This document shows, piece by piece, positions 45,293 through 58,609 of a DNA stretch of 64,000 bases. Made by a program: the position numbers and the translations under genes. The stretch is taken from assembly GCF_017654505.1 (NCBI RefSeq), contig NC_054537.1, positions 74,041,618-74,105,617 on the forward strand, read 5' to 3'. The notes under the pieces are model-generated. The model searched no databases. It was not told where the DNA came from and saw nothing but the letters and a program-made list of their open reading frames with translations. The number at the start of each line of letters is the position of its first letter. Position 1 is the first letter of the stretch. The stretch comes from Polyodon spathula. Lineage: Eukaryota > Chordata > Actinopteri > Acipenseriformes > Polyodontidae.

Positions 45293-46934
45293 GTTTTGCT
45301 CTACGTGCCAGCTATATGCTTCTGTAAATTACAACCTTCATTATAAAATGTCATTAAAGTATACAAAAAATTAAACGCTCAAAGTTGTTTAAGCCAATCA
45401 GAGCACAGCTAACCATTTATTTATTAGGCACAAACAGCACATCTAAATGAACCATGTCGATATAAGAGCATCATACCTCAACTATGTATAGCGCACATTA
45501 CTGTGCAGCCTTTGGTTACATTCCTTGTATAAAGTGCACCTTTTGTATACTAGCAAAAACACCAGAGTTTACTCTATAGAGTACTGTAACCTGGTTATTC
45601 TGCATACCTTGTAAACAATGTGTACCCTCTATATAGCATACAGAAATGATCCTTAAAATTGTAAAAGACTGTACATGACACTATACAAAACAATATAATT
45701 CACTAAATACAAAATCAACCAATAGCCAAAGTAGCTGTGTTGATCAGGCTAGGTACGGTTTGTAAGGTGAAAAAAAACAACAAGCGTGCAGTTCAACCAT
45801 TTGAAAAAAATTGAATGTTGGTGTTTAAGTGTCTATAAATAGCCACAAGGCATACATTCCCATCCTATGGAGAGACAGAGATTTGTCATCTGGCCTCACT
45901 CCAGTGCACCGACTGATTATAAAATTATATTATCTTTGATGACTGAAAAATTGTAAGCTTGCCTTCATTATAATTAGCATGCACACAGGATGCCATAATT
46001 AAATTGTTACACAATAAAAAAGTGTCTTTGCGAGTGGATGGATACTGTACTTCAGCAGAAGTAGTAAAAGCTGCCATTGCTCATTACTAGATGACTAAAT
46101 GAAGGAGCCCTTCTTGCTCCACTGTATGATGTGGCCTCTCTTCACATCTGCCATCAGTTACTGCTGACTCATGTGAAGGCAGATGTGCTGCTAGTGGCAG
46201 CTCCTTGAAGCCCCAGTATGACTTTGCTGTCAGTCAATCCTTTCTGATGCCAGTCCTGGGAAAGCCTGAACAGAGGTCAATCTTCGTCTTAACGCAGTCA
46301 AAAATTCTTTCACCCTTTTAATTTCAAGGACTATTTTATTTTAACTACTTCAGCACAAGGAGCAGTGTCGTGGTAACTTGTCGTTCTAGAAACACATCAT
46401 AAACGGAAGATACAAACGATCTGTCTTTGCCATAACCTGTTAACTTTTAAAGGGGGAAAACAATGGATGTAATTATAATAAAGCCAATATTCCTGGTGGC
46501 AAGGAGGGTGGATAAAATTGGTTGATCAATATAGCTGTCAATCTAATGATGGATGGTCCTCTAATACCAAGAGAAAAGGGTTACGGATCAATTCTTTTTT
46601 TCCTATAAAAAGGAAGGTATATCACTCTTATGAAGAGTATTGATACAGTTCGTCATTTTTAACAAAGCCTGTAGTTGCGTTTCTCTGATTTTTTTAAGCA
46701 GCTAGGAAATTGGCAACAAAAAAATTAAAAAAAGTGGGGGCTCGGGATAGATGACACAGCAGGTTATACTTATTATGCCTTTTTTTCAATGGAAGACCTG
46801 GATTTCAATCCGGCTAAGGATAACATTGTAATTAGCTTGTTGGTCACACATTGCAGAAAACATTTTTTTTTTTTTTAAATAATCGACAATCTCTGATTGG
46901 AAGAAGTCAGAAAGACAAAGGGGTTTTTTGAAAC
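45293..46934. other. Unannotated non-coding DNA
   Basis: No coding similarity found. GACCTGGATTTCAATCCGGC (about 46796) resembles a tRNA-like B box, but no SINE body is recognisable. Confidence 0.45.
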
Positions 46935-47650
46935 ACCTGGGCTATTGTTGCCGTATGCACAGCGTCTCCCAGCTCAGCAATGGAAGACTGTAACTCCTTT
47001 AGAGTTGGCATAGGCCTCTTGGTGGCCTCCCTGACTAGTGCCCTTCTCGCTTTTTCTCAGTTTTTGAGGACGGCCTGTTCTAGACAGATTCACAGTTGTG
47101 CCATATTCTCTCCATTTTTTAATAATGGACTTTACTGTGCTCCGGGGGGTATTCAATGCCTTGGAAATGTTCTTATATCCTACCCCTGATTGGTGCTTTT
47201 GAAGAACCTTATTCTGGATTTGATTTGAATGTTCCTTCATCTTCATGATGTAGTTTTTGTTAGGAAATGTACTAACCAACTGTGGGACCTCCCAGAGACA
47301 GGTGTATTTCACCTGAAATCATGTGAAACACCTTAATTGCACACAGGTGGACTCCATTCAACTAATTATGTGACTTCTAAAGACAATTGTTTGCACCAGA
47401 GCTTATTTAGGTGTGTCATAGCGAAGAGGGTGAATACTTATGCAATCAATTATTTTCTGTTTTATATTTGTAATTAATTTAGAAATTAATTTAGAATAAT
47501 TTGTAGATCTTATTTTTTACTTTGACATTATGGACTTTTTTTGTGTTGATCAGTGGCAAAAACTCCTAATTAAATCCATTTTGATTCCATGTTGTAACAC
47601 AATAAAATATGGAAAAGTCCAAGGGGGTTGAATACTTTTGGCAGCCACTG
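46935..47650 (-). mobile_element. Truncated Tc1-like element (5' half)
   Basis: The terminus ends in GTTGAATACTTTTGGCAGCCACTG next to TA (47651-47652). The minus-strand gene start is at 47312 and sequence similarity is lost near 46935, so only the 5' half survives. It abuts another Tc1-like fragment at 47653. Confidence 0.8.
46974..47312 (-). pseudogene. Tc1 transposase N-terminal domain
   Basis: About 112 codons. After a leader come HSNQIQNKVLQKHQSGVGYK, NISKALNTPRSTVKSIIKKW (the second helix-turn-helix), EYGTTVNLSRTGRPQKLRKS (the linker with the GRP motif) and then a frame slip that ruins LVREATK-type sequence. This domain binds the terminal repeats. The catalytic domain is absent. Confidence 0.8.
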
Positions 47651-47652
47651 TA

Positions 47653-48529
47653 CCTGGGTGATGTGCTGTGTTGGGTTTGCGCCAGACATAACGATTTGCA
47701 TTTGGGCCAAATAGTTCAGTTTTTGTTTAATCGGACCACAGAATCTTTCGCCACATCTTTTCAGAGTCTCCCACATGCCCTTTTGCAAATCCCAAGCAGG
47801 ATTTTACATGGGCTTTTTTCAGAAATGGTTTCCTTCTTGCCACTCTTCCATACATGCCAGATTTGTGGAGTACCTGAACTATTGCTGACACATGGACAGT
47901 TTCTCTTCATTGGCGTCTTGGTGGCTTCTCTGACCAATGCTCTTCTTACCCGGCTGCTCAGTTTTGGAGGACGGCCTGCTCTGAGCAGATTCTGGGTAGT
48001 GCCGTGTACCTTCCACTTCTTAATGATTGACTTAACTGTGCTCCGAGAGATATTCAATGCCTTTGAAATCTTTTCATACCCTTCTCCTGATCTGTGCCTT
48101 ACCACAACTTTATCCCTGAGTTGTTTTGAAAGCTCCTTGGTCTTCATGGTAGTATCTTTGCTTTAAATGCACTACCCAACTGTGGGACCTTACAGAGTGT
48201 GTATTTAATCTGAAATCATGTGAACCACGTTTATTGCTCACAGATGGACTCCATTTAACTTATTGTTTGAATTCTGAAGGCAATTGGTTGCACCTGAGCT
48301 TATTTAGAAGTGTCATAGCAAAGGGGGTGAATACTTATCTAATGAAGACTTTTCAGGTTTTTATTTTTAATTAATTTGTTTTTTCACTACCCCCCTTATT
48401 TTTCACACATTGAAAGTGTTGAATAGGTTGTAAATCAAAGGAAAAAACTCATTTAAATGCATCAAGATTTCAGGTTGTAACATAACAAACAAAACGTCTA
48501 AGGGGGGTGAATACTTCCTATAGGCACTG
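47653..48529 (-). mobile_element. Truncated Tc1-like element (second family member)
   Basis: The terminus ends in GGGGGGTGAATACTTCCTATAGGCACTG followed by TA (48530-48531). Related to, but clearly diverged from, the neighbour at 46935-47650; both gene fragments face the same way. The 3' half beyond the first catalytic Asp region is missing at the junction. Confidence 0.8.
47761..48147 (-). pseudogene. Tc1 transposase, N-terminal and linker part
   Basis: 128 codons from MKTKELSKQLRDKVVVRHRS: helix-turn-helix one, then YEKISKALNISRSTVKSIIK, KWKVHGTTQNLLRAGRPPKL (GRP-type AT-hook linker) and RRALVREATKTPMK. It continues with VSNSSGTPQIWHVWKSGKKE, near the start of the catalytic domain, before a stop. 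Further downstream, RLNKN and CLAQTQH pieces up to 47653 correspond to the DE-x-K-F/W region. Intact N-terminus, no full catalytic triad. Confidence 0.8.
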
Positions 48530-48531
48530 TA

Positions 48532-50963
48532 TGACTGCAATAATTTCATTATCTGTTTGTGAGTCTAGAGAACAGACTTTGTTGCAGATTTCCACTATTA
48601 ACTTTGCTGAAGGAACCAGAGATGCTAATCAATGAGGACAGGGTGCAAACTGATGCTGAAACATCCACATTTGATGTTAGCTTCCTTATGTGCTATATCC
48701 AGCTTTAGTGTCACACACTGATCCTGTACACATCTTAATGCAGTTATTTGCTTACGATGTGTACTCCTCATGTATGAAAAGATTGAATTATGGCAATATA
48801 TTAAAAAAGGTAAACTGTATTATCCAGAGGGAAAATTTACCATAATCAATAGGGCAGTTGAGCTACAGTTAATTAGCCTGATCTTCCTTAAAAATTCACT
48901 TAGGCACTGTATTTTCCTGCTGGCAATTATAAACCCTAAAACAGTGGGGAGCTGTGCAATTCATTCCCTGTGGATAGTGGTGTGGAAGAATTTCTGAATT
49001 GTTCCCATGACATTTTCCCCTTGATTTGCATCAAAGTAAAACTCAAGCTACCACCAGTGGAGATTTACACCTGTAAATCTTTCGTAATAAACTGAGGACA
49101 TTATAAAGGTCCCCAGATGGGTGAGTGATCATCTTGGGATAAAACAAAAGAAATGCAAATGTTGAATGGGCCTCACAAATAAATCGTACACACACACAAC
49201 AGAAAATATGTGCCCTTGTTTGGTAAACAAAATCTTCCAGAAACGAACCTTTTCTTCCCCCATCATCAATTACTTTTTGATATCACAGCAAAACAAACAA
49301 TTAGCTTTCCAAGAGACAAATGTGCAGATTTACAGCAACCTGATCATGATCAATGGCAGAAATGAGATATGTCCAAACTTTTAGGTCCCTTTTAGCAAAA
49401 AGGTTATACTGTAATTTTGTGGTGTCTCCATCAGATCATTTTGCCAAAATAGGATATGTCCACTATACATCCCATCAGACATAATCCAACATCTTCCTTA
49501 TATAACCAGGAATAAACCTGCATTGTGTATTTTCCAGGGTACAAGTTTATCTCTGTTTGACTGAAAAGACCGTGCTGCAAATCACCAGTCATCACAATTT
49601 AGGAGTGAAAAAATCATTGTAATATAACAATTACTGTCTTATATGCCAGGAGTGGGGGAATGGGGCTTAAACATACTTGGAATGAAACAAATGCTTACTC
49701 GGTTTGTCGTAAATCTATTCAAACTAAGCCAAGAAGACATACATTTCTGGTAATAACTTCATCAGTGCCATATTGTTTCTTTTACTTTACCTTATAATTC
49801 ATGGGTGTTTGAAGTTATGAATGAATGTTTCTCTGTCTGTATCTTCACATAACATTGTATCTAAGAATAAATGTATGTCTCTGAGTCTTGCAGCTATTCA
49901 TAGTGATAACATCAAACAAAGCTTAATAAAAACGAATTTGATTTCAGAATGCTGATTTGAAACTTAGCTCCATGTATAGTGTAGAGTAAAAGGACTTACA
50001 GTATATATGATTATATAAGTCTTCTCATGCATGAAATGTGGAGGTGTGACTGGCAGACATTTACAACATGATTTATAAAATGATTGAACGCTTGTTATCT
50101 CAAATATGAAATGCTTTGTCAAGCACAGTAAGCCAGTTAAAAAGGACTTACTTAAAAGAGACAGCAGTTCAATCTGACCCTGTGGCTGGTTATAAAAAGT
50201 GGCATGTGTGTGCATGCTGTGTCACCTAAAATGTTAATAACAAAGTGGAAGATGTATTTGTACACTGTTTTTTTTTTTAGAGGAAGTGAGCCAAATCAGC
50301 ATCTTAGGTCAATTGTTTTAAACAGAAAATGTATACTGCTATTTGAACAAATGACTATTTTTGGTGTTTTTTAAACAGCGTATGGATTGTTGCCCTCTGT
50401 GGATTGGTCTGTGGAAAGGTTGTTTAGGTTAAGCCTGTGGTAGGGAATGATATAAACAGTCATCTAAAGACCACAGCAAATCAATCATAATTAACACTCA
50501 GCTACTTCCTGCTTATAAACCCTTTGGAGTAAAAGGTCAGTGCAAAGAGTCAGTGGACGATTTGCAGGGACGGAGAGAACAGGTTTTACCTCCTCCTCCA
50601 CACATGCCTCCTACGGGCTATAGACTTTACTCAATGTATTATTTAAGGGCAGTTGAAATCAGGCATAAAATGTACTTTTTTTGAAGCCAGTAGTAAATTC
50701 TACTATGGTATAGTTGTTAGAACTGGGGAATGGATTCTAGCAGATCCAATGTCAGATACCTGTACAACCCCAGGGAAAATCTCTTTATCTCCATGCAGCT
50801 CTGATTCAACCAGCTGTAAAGTTGGGTTAAAGCAAGAGCCCTGTCACTATGAAGGGAGACATACCTGTTCAATTCACAGGTATCATTTGTTAATATTGCT
50901 GTTATCATATAAATTGTAGTTGGTGTAGGGGTAGGCGAACGTCAAACAGTCTAAATTGATATA
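48532..50963. other. Unannotated non-coding DNA
   Basis: Largely free of simple repeats and recognised mobile elements. Open frames at 48770-48997, 49166-49384 and 50653-50919 have no known similarity. One of the better candidate stretches for conserved non-coding or unique sequence. Confidence 0.45.
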
Positions 50964-51269
50964 TACTTGACAAGACTGGACCATGTCGAGAATGAAGAGG
51001 TGCGAAAAACATTCAAAGTCGCCCCAATCACTGAGAAAATGAGGGAATCACGTCTACGATGATATGGACACGTGCTCCGCAGCAATGACACATCAACGGC
51101 AGAGACCGCCCTCGAATTGAATGTGGAAGACAGCTGGCCCCGTGGACGACCATTTACATGCTGGCTGGATCGGCTGAAAGGCGACATGCGCCTCGCAAAA
51201 GTTACCAGCTGAGACGTCGCAGACCGTACGAAGTGGAGAAATTTGTGCAAACAAGCAGACCCCACATAA
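50964..51269 (+). pseudogene. RTE-type LINE ORF C-terminus
   Basis: One frame of 101 codons with two internal TGA stops: YLTRLDHVENEEVRKTFKVA, PITEKMRESRLR, stop, YGHVLRSNDTSTAETALELN, SWPRGRPFTCWLDRLKGDMR, stop, DVADRTKWRNLCKQADPT and the natural TAA at 51267-51269. The K-M-RE-x-RLRWYGHV-x-R ... RPRGRP-x-x-x-WLD ... DR-x-KWR order is the tail of RTE/BovB-type reverse transcriptase proteins; the first stop replaces the Trp of RLRWYGHV. It is followed by a short GAAGAA/TATA 3' end, so the element is heavily 5'-truncated. The minus-strand open frame here is a shadow. Confidence 0.85.
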
Positions 51270-52412
51270 GTGGGAAAGAATATGAAGAAGAATATATATA
51301 TATGATTGAATTATCGCGGTGGTTGGATATATCAGTGCTGAGTTCCATTCATCACTATGGTGCTGTCTGGGTACACTTTACTGGGGCAGTGTCAACAAGC
51401 AAAAGTTCTAACTGGAACTGTTTTGTCTAATGGTAGTGACACATCACTAATCAATTGCTGCTCAGACCATGTAGGCACCTTAGTGGTAATTGGACCCACA
51501 TGGACTACTTATGCATGAACAGACAATGAATTGAACCTATTGTAATTTCACTGATCAAATGTTAGAGATGGGATCAGCTATATGGTTGGCTTTTGGTGGT
51601 GATAATGTGATAATAAAAGTGATGAGAAATGGAAAGGAAGAGACACATTGATAGCAACAGAGCAGCATGGGGGAAGAAAAAGTTTGCTTAAGTCCAATGG
51701 AAATAGGCAGTCCCTGCATTAGGGGCCATGATTCAGCACACAGCTTCAAATGCACTGGGTACTGACACTGGACTGCTTTTTTCTTTTAGCCTCTGAAATA
51801 GTTAGCCCTTTTTGTGGTTGTGCAGCTAGTGCAGAAACTTGGACAAAAGAAGATTTTAGATGTTAATTTATTTGAAACAGATATAACCTCTAGACAAAGG
51901 ACAAGAGACCCTCTTTTATAGAGGTGGGAGATTTAGAAAATAAATAAATAATCAAATTTCATTTAATTCAGCATTCACTAAATGGCTGCCTGATTTTCTC
52001 AAATGTTTGTAAGTCCTTTGTGAGTGGTAATTTAATTTGACAGAATCTGATAGCAATACTATTCATGAAGTACTTAGCATATATTAAGCATATAGTGATG
52101 ATGTTTTATCTTTGATAAATGGAAGTTTTACTATAATCTCTGCAATACGGAATGATGGCAGATGAAGAAAGACTGCAAGTGGTGTTCCAGCTGCCACACA
52201 TGAAACTCAAAAGCTCAGGTTTAGGCCACATAATAATAGGTTAAGGAGAAATGACATGGCTGCCTCCCCACAGCTGCCAAGTAGTTATTTTCTTATAAGA
52301 AAATTACAAACAAAAATACAATTTAACCTTAGAGTATACTATACAATAATTTAAAAAGGAGCAAACTACATGTTATTATTACAAAACTGATCAAGATTTT
52401 ATTTTATTTAGA

Positions 52413-52449
52413 ATATATATATAATATATATCTATATATATATATATAT

Positions 52450-52497
<48 letters not shown>

Positions 52498-52500
52498 ATT
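52413..52500. repeat. Imperfect AT-rich palindromic tract
   Basis: TATATA runs broken by AATATAT and TATCTATA words, able to fold on itself in many registers. Confidence 0.9.
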
Positions 52501-54605
52501 AATAGCGTGTAAGAAGTATTGAATTAATTGATCAATATACACTTTGAAAGCCTGTAAATATAAATTAGATTCTGGCCTTACTCAATCTCATTCTGAATAC
52601 AACAATGGAAACATTGGAGTTTTCAACACGCTTTTAACTCAATTTCAATTACAAAACAAAACAAAAATTATATCGCGAAAACCAATGACAGGTGATTGAA
52701 CTGCTGACAGCAGCTTAAGGTTAAGGTTAAGTATTTCTCTGCACTTGTAAAATCTAGTGATTTGGATGCTGCCTTTGCTCATGCAGTGTATTGTTATATA
52801 AGCATTTTTTTCCTTAAATACAGTTTTGAATTGGTAACGTAAATGTTCTTTGTGCATTTTCCTTTTTTGATTGTTTTTCCACAGTGTTTCATATACTCCT
52901 ATTGACGGTATCAGTCTTGTACTGGAGATTGTTTAGAAGTCCTTTGAGAGAGCAACAACTGTTTACAGGCCACTACATTTGTGAATGAAAGGTTTCACAA
53001 AACACAAAAGAAAATTAGACAGGGAGTGATAATGATATATCGATGAGTCTGTTGAGTCAGCAATTAACAAAATGAAAAATGTAATACTGAAATGTTGATA
53101 AACGCACAAACAAACATAAAATGTAATAATTATAATATAAAATCAATAAAGGCTTTGTGAAAAAGTAGAATGCAAAAAACAAACTGAATATGATTTGTAG
53201 TAAACTTATTTGAATAAAACAGTTAGTGTATATGTGTGTATATATACTTTCTGAGTATTGTAAAGATTACAATTTTAACTAAATGCTTATATGGTTTGGC
53301 TAAATACCACTGAAATGTCTTGGGAAATGTCTCATTCTCACAGATTCATGTTTGACCTTTCCATGTGTTTGTCTTGTACATAGTTTACTTAAATATGATG
53401 CTCACACAGCACATCTACATTATTGTCAAAGGGGATTCCCTGTACTGAAACCTTGTTAAATACCATTCACATTTCAGGTCTCCTTTTTTGAGTAAATGTC
53501 CTATGAAGTTAATTCCAAAGATTTTAAATGGGTAGGATTTCGCAGGTCAAAAATGACACATTTGTCTTTAATAATAATTTTTAAAAGACCTTGAAGAAAA
53601 ACAATCCCCTAGGAATTAAATTAAATGAATTAAATCTCTTAATTTACCCTCCTTTATGCTGCACTGGTCAGAGCTGTGGTTCCCATGACCCAGCACAATA
53701 CAGTGATGTATTATTCAAACCATGATGTATGAAATTCCAGCAAATAAAACCTTTGTCCTCGTGGCTGGCTAATTATTTGCCAGATTGGAACCATGGTGAG
53801 TCAGGTTACAGTGTGGAATACCCATATCTCAGGCATTTCCCCTCCCCTAAGAAAGAGGCCACTCAAAGCAAATCCCTTTACAGGCCTTTCTGCTATTCTT
53901 CCTCAGAAGAATATATATTTTACCCTGCCCGGATAAAACAAAAAAAAAAAGTCTGAGAAGAGATGACTGGTAGGCCAGTGACAGCAGTCAGTTTGAGACC
54001 CTTTAAGAGGTGCTCTCAAGCAGAAATATTTAATCTTCCCTTACATAAAACCCACCCCCCAGTGTGAAGATTTTTTTCTTTTCTTTTCAAGTATCAAAAC
54101 AAAGTTATTGAAATGCTTAGGACCCTGATATTTGACCACTGAACCCCCGGGGATAAATATGCACTGACCAGCCCACTAAGGCATATCATAATTTTAGGTG
54201 GTCACTTTGCTTGTACCACCTCATCAATCAAAACATAATCATCGGTACAGTGGGCTCAATAAACTGGAAAGAGGATTGCTTTGGAAGGGCCTGGTTTGGG
54301 CAGTTTGGCAGACTGTTGTTTTTAACACTTTAATGGGCTCTGATCTTGATGACAGACCTGAATTACTATTGCTAGTGTCACTGACCTAACTTGGTAAAGG
54401 AAATAAATATGTAACATTAATAACAAGTGTTTTTTTTTTTTTAACGTGACATATTTTGACTCTCATTACCCATTTTTTTTGAACTTCTCAAGCTGCACTG
54501 CTTAACAGCAACCCCTACAGGGAAAGGCAGATGACAGTTGAAATCACTGCCCCTTAATGCCTGCTTAAAGGTCAGCAACATGGATTGGCTTTAAATGTTT
54601 CCTCG

Positions 54606-54619
54606 CCAACAGGGGGCAA
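54606..54619 (+). promoter_or_regulatory. CTCF-like motif
   Basis: CCAACAGGGGGCAA matches the CTCF core (CCA-x-x-AGGGGGC) at about 12 of 14 positions, the best match I noticed in the window. It lies in a GC-richer patch without recognised repeats. Confidence 0.35.
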
Positions 54620-55116
54620 CAGCTCCCCCATCCCTTAAAAAAGAGGACCCTAAAGTGAGACCAACCATGAACTGGCAATTTGCCACATTCTCGCTAATGT
54701 TTGGTCCTTTGGTGTGTTTAGTAGCAACACTGTTAAGGGTTTTACATTTTCAAGTTTTCTTCTAGATTTGAAGGCACTAAATAGGCAGGTTTTCTCACAT
54801 TCTGTCATATGACACAACACTTCCCCTATTCACACACAGATTCAGTCTGAGTCTACTATACTCCTATGGCAGGGTCTGCTTGCTCTAGACTGTATTAATG
54901 ATTTACGTTAGTTGAGACTTCTACTGACCAGGGGCCCTCTGTGCAAGTAATACAAGGCATTAATCTTTACCTGCAGAGACACAGTTCTATAGGTCAAATA
55001 CTTTTTGAGCTGTAATGTGTGACTGTAGAGATCATTTTCAGTTTAGGACACAGCCTGGTCCTTTTCTTTTAAATTCTGTTCTCAAAGATCCTGAAAAACA
55101 CCTACAAATTAAACAC

Positions 55117-55296
55117 ATTTCTTTACTCAGATACAGATATATTTCTTTACTCAAATACAGATATATTTCTTTACTCAGATACAGATATATTTCTTTATTC
55201 AGATACAGATATATTTCTTTAATCAGATACAGATATATTTCTTTATTCAGATACAGATATATTTCTTTAATCAGATACAGATATATTTATTCAGAT
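55117..55296. repeat. 24-bp minisatellite, seven units
   Basis: Units of ATTTCTTTACTCAGATACAG plus ATAT start at 55117, 55141, 55165, 55189, 55213, 55237 and 55261, with a partial eighth. Units 4-7 alternate ATTC and AATC at one position, suggesting later growth as 48-bp dimers. The period is a multiple of three, so a frame of repeated RYRYISL results; no sign that it is translated. Confidence 0.95.
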
Positions 55297-58248
55297 TCAC
55301 TTGAAATATAAGCCGTGTTTTCCCTCGATTCCATCGGGGAAGCAGAGTGCTCCACTTGCTGTTTTCTGAGATCACCATGGCAAGAGACTCACCGGGTATA
55401 GAAGCACTCTGACATAGAACACAGGGAAACATTTATAACTCATACTTTTTAATAATACACTTCAATCTTTCTTGTCAGAGACTTTACATGTACATTTATT
55501 TTCCAGTGTGTACTTAATTACATTCAAGGGGTCTTGATGTTGATCGAAAAAAAAAAACTGCCATCTTGCTGTTCTGAATCTGCAACAATACAATGTATAT
55601 TAACAGTGCTCTGTTAACACATATTTTGCTATTTTGTTTTATTTATTTTATTGACCTAGATGTACAATCCATTTGAGTGGAGGCAGACCAACTATTATGT
55701 GGGTACTAAGGGGGACTCCACTCTTTCCTCGTCTATGCTGCAACGCCTTTGCTGTATGGCAAAAAATGTAACCCCAATTTCCCTATTTTTCTGGGTTTGT
55801 GTCACAATTTAACATTATCTCAACATAGTATTTGCAATTAATTTATATTTATTTGTATATGATTCATTGATATCTGATGTGACGTTTTAGGCAAGAAATT
55901 GTTTTATTAGGACTGATTTAATGGTGTTTCCTCACTGTACCAGTCATTTCTTACTTGATTGCCAGCTGTGGTTCATTGGTCTGTTTACTGGAGGGCTGAC
56001 TTTATTGGTTGTAAGCTCTTTAAATAAATTGAAGCTGACTACACCTGAGGAATTCTTGCTGGAGTGCTATAGAAAACTTTGCTGCTTTTTTTTTTAACTG
56101 AAATAATTTGTGAGTTGTAATTATTTTAAATAAAAGAAAATATTTACTTGTCACCCATCTCATCATAAAACAAAAGGGGACAGCCTGAAATGTTGTATCT
56201 ACAGTAAACTATTCTCCCTCAGCCCTAGTTGAAAAAAAAATGTGCATTGAAGAAAGCTCTTCGAGGCACTCTGGTGGATGGTTTTAAAAAAAATATGATT
56301 AAGTAACTTAACAGGCCTATTTACTGTTTTTCAGATGTCAACAAAATACTTCAAGCATATATTGTGTAGGTTTATTGAAATGTCAGTGCTTTGTAATTCC
56401 TTCAGAAATGTAAACTGTTCTGGAAATTTACATTCCAATCTCCTTAGACTCCTAATTTTGTGTTGCAGGGAATGTTTTTTGTTTTTTTATTGTTAGAAAT
56501 TGAAGGACATTAAATGCAATTTAAAAAACTAAAATTTTAACTGCTTATTCACATGTTTTACATGTTTTGGTAAGTTCAGACACTCAATCCAATGTTGCCG
56601 CTGCTGGGATTGAAGTACGGTGTGCCGAAAGGCTCAAGACACAGCAACATGATTAACACGTACATTAAATAAAAAATAAAAAATCTCCAAAAAAATGTAC
56701 GCCTTAATTTCAGAAGTTAACTGAGATTAATTGACAGCCCTTCTTTTGACACAATTATTATACCAAAATAAATCAGGATATACTGCTTATTCAGAATAAT
56801 TGTGGGTGTTTAAATACATCACGCAGACTCTGGCATCTCCATTTGTGTTTCATTAATTTAAGTAAATCAATCCACTTGCTATGCTGCAGATTCGGATATA
56901 TCGCGGTCCTGGAGCTGGCTCCCCATTTTTACTGTCTAACTGCGTACGCCTTAGCTGCAATATACATACGCACTTTGAATTACTGTTTGCTTTATTTCGT
57001 ACTGCACATCACAAACAACAATATACTAAATTAAAAACAAAGCATCCATATCGTACTGTTATCATATACACATGTATTGCACAGTAACACAAAGCAAATT
57101 AAATATCTATTTGCTGAAATAGTTTTTATTTTAGCCAACAAGGTGTTCACGTGTGGCAGCAATGCACTAGCAAAAGCCACAAGGCAGTGACGTCAGCTCC
57201 CTAGCAACTAGCCTCTTATGTTGTTGTTGGGAATGGATTCTTTCAATGCAGCTGGTTTGTGCATTTGAGAAAGGAGAGGAAAGCTTGTGAAACTAATTCT
57301 GAGACTAAAGTTGATGAGAAGCAATTATAGGAATTAAAATGGTGTGCTGCTTTTTATTTAAAAAAATGAGAAAAAGCAGGTTGCGTAGAGGATTTAAACT
57401 GAACCCAGACACACCCAATAAAACGAGGGAGTGGTTGTACAGTATTTATTGTTAGCCTATTTCTTTTCCTCGATATATAGCAGGTTTATTTTACACCCCA
57501 ACACCCACTATATATAGTGGGTGGTGTATAACAGAATTTGGCCTTATGCCTTATGAGGTCAACATAATGGGAGCACATGTGCTTCTGGTAAAGGACTCCA
57601 TAGGGTTTATAAAACAAATTATATATTTCTGGAAATGTTTTAGTTTTGTGATTTACTTCATGTAACATGCTTGACACTTACTGCTCCAAGTTTAAAAAAA
57701 TATATATGAAAAATTGCTTAGACATGCTTGCAGGTGTTTTCATGTATCTTCCTTGATGATAAGGTCACATACTGAAGATCATGAGATTTGTGGGCTAATC
57801 CATTATTTTGCAGGGGGAGTTCTCCTTAGTAAATGGCTGACACTGGATTTAGAGACAGTATTAAATATCTTCATTTATGTTTAAACGTCTTTACTGATTG
57901 TGTAAATGTATAGCTGAGAATCAATGTACTGACTTGTTTTCTGTTATAATGGTAAAATGTTATACATTTATTAGGATTTAGTGCTTTGTTTTCTTAATGT
58001 ATTTAGTAAAAAGATTGTATTTTTTACAAAGCATGTGAATATGAAATACATAATACTTTATTATGCATCAATTTGTTTGAGTAAAATTAGTTGTTTTATC
58101 CAAAATATGGCCTTGGGATGCAAAAGGCACTAATGGTACAATGATGTCTCTTATCAATACTAGTTTAACTTCTCCAGAAACTCCCAGTCAGTGAGGCAGT
58201 CATACATAATGTCAGAGTCAACCTGAACAAAACTGCTTACTGCATTAT
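55297..58248. other. Unannotated non-coding DNA
   Basis: No recognised coding sequence, RNA gene or mobile element in about 2.95 kb. Short open frames near 56843-57087 and 57486-57677 lack similarity. Confidence 0.5.
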
Positions 58249-58561
58249 AATTAGGGCTTATGATTTTTGGTTTTAACCGATAAACGATAAAACACCTCGT
58301 CCCGATACAAAAAAATGAAATCGGTGTATAGCCAATAAACACTGGAAAACACAGGAAAACCAGTGAAAATTGTTACTCAGTTCATGTTGACCACCCCTTT
58401 CCCATTAAAAAAAAAAAAAACTAACCGAAAACAATAAATTCATACGTTATATAAAAAAGCGAAATCTCTGAAAACCGCTGATTTACATAAATCTCAAAAA
58501 TAGCTAAAAATAAGCAGTGAAAACTAACATTAATAAAAACCGCAAATCAGAAGCCCTAATT
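58249..58561. mobile_element. MITE-like element with TAATTAGGGCTT ends
   Basis: The left end TAATTAGGGCTTATGATTTT pairs with the right end, whose reverse complement starts TAATTAGGGCTTCTGATTTG, and both continue with GGTTTT. The interior is AT-rich with an A run and no coding capacity. The target duplication is unclear because the ends are themselves palindromic. Confidence 0.65.
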
Positions 58562-58609
58562 ACAATACACACTGATGTCTGTATTTACCGTAATCTATTT
58601 TACTTGTGT

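Larger units (their letters stand above)
51270..55116. other. Unannotated non-coding DNA
   Basis: No coding similarity seen. Contains the AT-rich tract at 52413-52500 and a CTCF-like motif at 54606. Confidence 0.5.

Noticed and set aside
46740..46830. Possible tRNA-derived SINE from a B-box-like word
   Set aside because: No A box at the right distance, no tail and no second copy in the window.
50951..51265. 104-codon minus-strand frame
   Set aside because: Antisense shadow of the RTE LINE tail, whose motifs are on the plus strand.
52718..52735. GGTTAAGGTTAAG considered as telomere-like repeat
   Set aside because: Only two units and not TTAGGG.
55117..55284. Regular 24-bp repeats considered as a CRISPR array
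   Set aside because: Units are directly adjacent with no spacers, in a eukaryotic sequence.
55015..55311. 98-codon frame with repeated RYRYISL peptide
   Set aside because: The 24-bp minisatellite has a period divisible by three; there is no start context, splice context or similarity to support a protein.
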